DNA from: Pseudomonadota bacterium
GTDB lineage: Bacteria; Pseudomonadota; Alphaproteobacteria; Rhizobiales; Xanthobacteraceae
NCBI GenBank assembly: GCA_023433965.1
Contig: JAEYTQ010000053.1
Coordinates: 1-6,928 of the forward strand
Direction of reading: 5' to 3'
Length of the DNA: 6,928 bases
Shown here: piece after piece, positions 5,646 through 6,928 of the stretch
Position numbering within the stretch: position 1 is the first letter of the stretch
Layout of the letters: each line of letters opens with the position of its first letter
Made by a program: the position numbers and the translations under genes
Notes under the pieces: model-generated
Told to the model about the DNA's origin: nothing
The model's database searches: none
What the model saw: the letters and a program-made list of their open reading frames with translations, nothing else

Positions 5646-6380
5646 TTAATCCAGCCCCTGCGCGGCCGGGATCTCCTGCGTAGGCAGGATCGTCGGGGTC
5701 GGCCTCGCCTGTCCGACCGTGGGCGCGGCTGCATCGGCCGGCTTCGACGGCGCGGAAGCGGCTTGCTGCGCCGCTTGGGCGGGCTGCTCCACCGGCTTGG
5801 CCGGCTTCACCGCAGCGACCGGCGCCTCGCCGCGTCGCGGCGCGGCCTTCGGCAGCGGCACGGCACGGCTGGCGACATGCGGAATCGCAGCCGGCGGGCG
5901 CGGCGGTCCGCTGCGGATCACGGTCGGCGGCGGCAGCGCGCTTTGCGGGCTGTAGGGCGCGACCGCACCTTCGTCATCGGCAGGTGCCATGCCGTAGGCG
6001 TCGGCGGACCGCATGAAACGGACGATCCGGCCATCGCGGGCATCGATTACCAGCCGGCCATCGTCGCCGCGGCGGTCGATCACCGCAATGGTGTAGACGC
6101 TGCCGCGCAGGCGCGGGATGCCGAGCGGCAAGAAGCCGCTTTCGCGCAGGACCTCATAGACCTCGGTGGAGGGCAGCAGCGCGGGCGCCGGGCCGCGCTC
6201 GTCGTAGCCGTAGCCATAGCGCGGCGGCGGAACATCCTCCGGCGGCCCGTAGGGTCCGTCGACATCCGACACCGCGATAACGGCCCCTCCCGAGAAACCG
6301 CTCGCGGGAACCTGGGCATGCCCGGCACTTGCAGCCAGCGCGAGGGCCGCAGCCGCCACGCATCCTGTGAAAAACTTCAT
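5646..6380 (-). CDS. Secreted Pro/Ala-rich protein of unknown function with a small central PepSY-like region
   Basis: This 244-residue protein has a Sec signal peptide (residues 1-22, cut at GHA|Q). A Gly/Pro/Tyr-rich linker (about 40-68) leads to a short folded-looking segment at about 70-123 (STEVYEVLRESGFLPLGIPRL ... YTIAVIDRRGDDGRLVIDARDGRIVRF). The strand pattern and D-x-x-x-G-R-I end of that segment recall PepSY-like inhibitory or calcium-associated modules. The C-terminal half (about 140-244) is Pro/Ala/Lys-rich and probably extended. I do not recognise a named family and assign no function. It resembles conserved hypothetical exported proteins of Bradyrhizobium. Start ATG 6380 is supported by AGGAG (complement of 6391-6395) ten bases upstream. 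The GC-rich gene creates long open frames on the opposite strand, but only this frame gives a signal peptide. Confidence 0.85.
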   Translation of the reverse strand: MKFFTGCVAAAALALAASAGHAQVPASGFSGGAVIAVSDVDGPYGPPEDVPPPRYGYGYDERGPAPALLPSTEVYEVLRESGFLPLGIPRLRGSVYTIAVIDRRGDDGRLVIDARDGRIVRFMRSADAYGMAPADDEGAVAPYSPQSALPPPTVIRSGPPRPPAAIPHVASRAVPLPKAAPRRGEAPVAAVKPAKPVEQPAQAAQQAASAPSKPADAAAPTVGQARPTPTILPTQEIPAAQGLD

Positions 6381-6617
6381 GGTCGAGACGCTCCTGTCAT
6401 GCCCCCCGGCGGCCGCTCTCTTTCGCTTCTTGCGGCATCGGCGTGCCGACCGAAGGGGTGATCCGAAGCCTCAGGGGGGATTTCGGCGCCTGCGGGGCCG
6501 GATCGGGGCGCGTTTGCTTCAAAACCGGGGCGCGCAACTTTTGGAAAGCGATTGATTGACTTGTCGGGAATCGGGACTTTCGCGCGCTTGTGTGTTAGAC
6601 AAAAATTTGGCAAGGTG

Positions 6618-6704
6618 ATGTTTAGGACAGGAAGACTGTCTCAATTTTGCTCGCGGTTCCGGCATAGGGATTGCAGCGAAAATCGGTGCTCTCGAGCACT
6701 ATAA
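6618..6704 (+). CDS. Possible 28-codon leader ORF (weak)
   Basis: An ATG frame from 6618 to TAA at 6702-6704 encodes an Arg-, Ser- and Cys-rich peptide starting MFRTGRLSQF and containing three Cys. AAGG at 6612-6615 lies only two bases before the ATG, a poor spacing. It lies in the probable leader of the gene at 6871, where an upstream ORF could act in attenuation. The composition has no clear coding signature for this genome, so chance is more likely. Confidence 0.15.
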   Translation: MFRTGRLSQFCSRFRHRDCSENRCSRAL

Positions 6705-6773
6705 GGCAACGGGCAAAGCCGTTCTCGGGGACGAAGAACGCCTTGGCTCGCATTTAAGAAAATGCGGCTCGCA
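6686..6773 (+). promoter_or_regulatory. Structured leader RNA region upstream of the gene at 6871
   Basis: Several stems follow one another. GTGCTC (6686-6691) pairs with GAGCAC (6694-6699), more likely as five pairs with a CTCG loop. AAGGC (6703-6707) pairs with GCCTT (6740-6744) and encloses CGTTCT/AGAACG (6720-6725 with 6735-6740). CGCATTT (6749-6755) pairs with AAATGCG (6760-6766) around AAGA. An 8-base direct repeat GGCTCGCA (6745-6752 and 6766-6773) flanks that last hairpin. No T-tract follows, so these are not intrinsic terminators. The order and density suggest a folded leader, but I do not recognise a known riboswitch class. Confidence 0.4.
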
Positions 6774-6870
6774 ACGGACGAGCGGTGACCCAGGAGCGGG
6801 TGCCGCGGAACGCCAAAGGTGCGCCGAAGATGGCGGTGAGACAGCTTGCCGCACGGAGAGGACAGGAACA

Positions 6871-6928
6871 ATGAACGGGTCGCAATTCGAGCGCGCAAAC
6901 ATCGTGGCAGAACAGCTGTCGGCGACGG
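6871..6928 (+). CDS. N-terminus of a gene running off the window
   Basis: ATG 6871 opens the frame MNGSQFERANIVAEQLSAT, which continues past the right edge. GAGG (6858-6861) nine bases upstream, within the purine-rich stretch 6855-6867, is a good ribosome binding site. The peptide is hydrophilic and helical with no signal sequence, so the product is likely cytoplasmic. Nineteen residues do not identify a family. A glutamate synthase large subunit is a weak memory-based guess only. Confidence 0.7.
   Translation, partial: MNGSQFERANIVAEQLSAT

Larger units (their letters stand above)
6381..6870. other. 490-base divergent intergenic region
   Basis: No convincing protein gene is seen. The left part (6381-6550) is GC-rich and should hold the leader and promoter of the minus-strand secreted protein. 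The middle (6551-6615) is AT-richer, with TTGACT at 6556-6561 and TTAGAC at 6595-6600. Their spacing (33 bases) is wrong for one sigma-70 promoter, but the plus-strand promoter probably lies around here. The right part (6620-6870) is rich in hairpins and probably is the leader of the gene at 6871. A 28-codon ATG frame at 6618-6704 is present but weakly supported. Confidence 0.5.

Noticed and set aside
5343..6461. 372-codon plus-strand frame opposite the secreted Pro/Ala-rich protein
   Set aside because: Arg-rich composition, crosses a strong terminator at 5602-5632, while the minus frame has a signal peptide and Shine-Dalgarno.
6377..6613. 78-codon minus-strand frame upstream of the secreted protein gene
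   Set aside because: Overlaps that gene's leader and start region, no ribosome binding site, and the translation looks non-coding (Pro/Arg/Glu-rich with no motif).

Overview
The window is GC-rich alphaproteobacterial chromosome, most likely Bradyrhizobium or a close relative (Nitrobacteraceae). This rests on the codon bias, on a class A rhizobial-type small heat shock protein preceded by what reads as a ROSE RNA thermometer, and on the style of the other genes. No mobile element, CRISPR array, tRNA or rRNA is visible. The assignment comes from recognising families, not from a search.

Layout, left to right. Positions 1-41 hold the likely last codons of an upstream gene. A 924-residue membrane-anchored di-heme c-type cytochrome of the MauG/RoxA/cytochrome c peroxidase type fills 223-2997. 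It carries an unusual N-terminal half that resembles part of the eukaryotic caleosin (peroxygenase) fold. Convergent to it, 25 bases away, is a PldB-like alpha/beta hydrolase (lysophospholipase or monoacylglycerol lipase type) on the minus strand, 3023-3970. The next 218 bases form a divergent control region. On the plus strand it contains a near-perfect RpoH (sigma-32) promoter, followed by a 112-base leader that folds into three consecutive hairpins. The last hairpin hides the Shine-Dalgarno sequence with a bulged G, which is the hallmark of ROSE. It controls an Hsp20 gene, 4189-4653, closed by a textbook intrinsic terminator.

Next is an exported alpha/beta hydrolase, 4813-5583. Its own Shine-Dalgarno sequence is buried in a different, two-tier hairpin that I do not recognise as a named family; it is the best candidate here for an undescribed regulatory element. 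A strong terminator, probably bidirectional, separates it from a convergent secreted Pro/Ala-rich protein of unknown function (5646-6380, minus). The final 490-base intergenic region (6381-6870) holds a structured, probably transcribed leader. It leads into the first 19 codons of a gene that runs off the window at 6871.

The genes appear to be mostly single transcription units rather than one operon. The common theme is envelope and stress: a periplasmic heme oxidoreductase, a lipid-type hydrolase, a thermally controlled chaperone and an exported hydrolase. No functional link among them is proven by the sequence.
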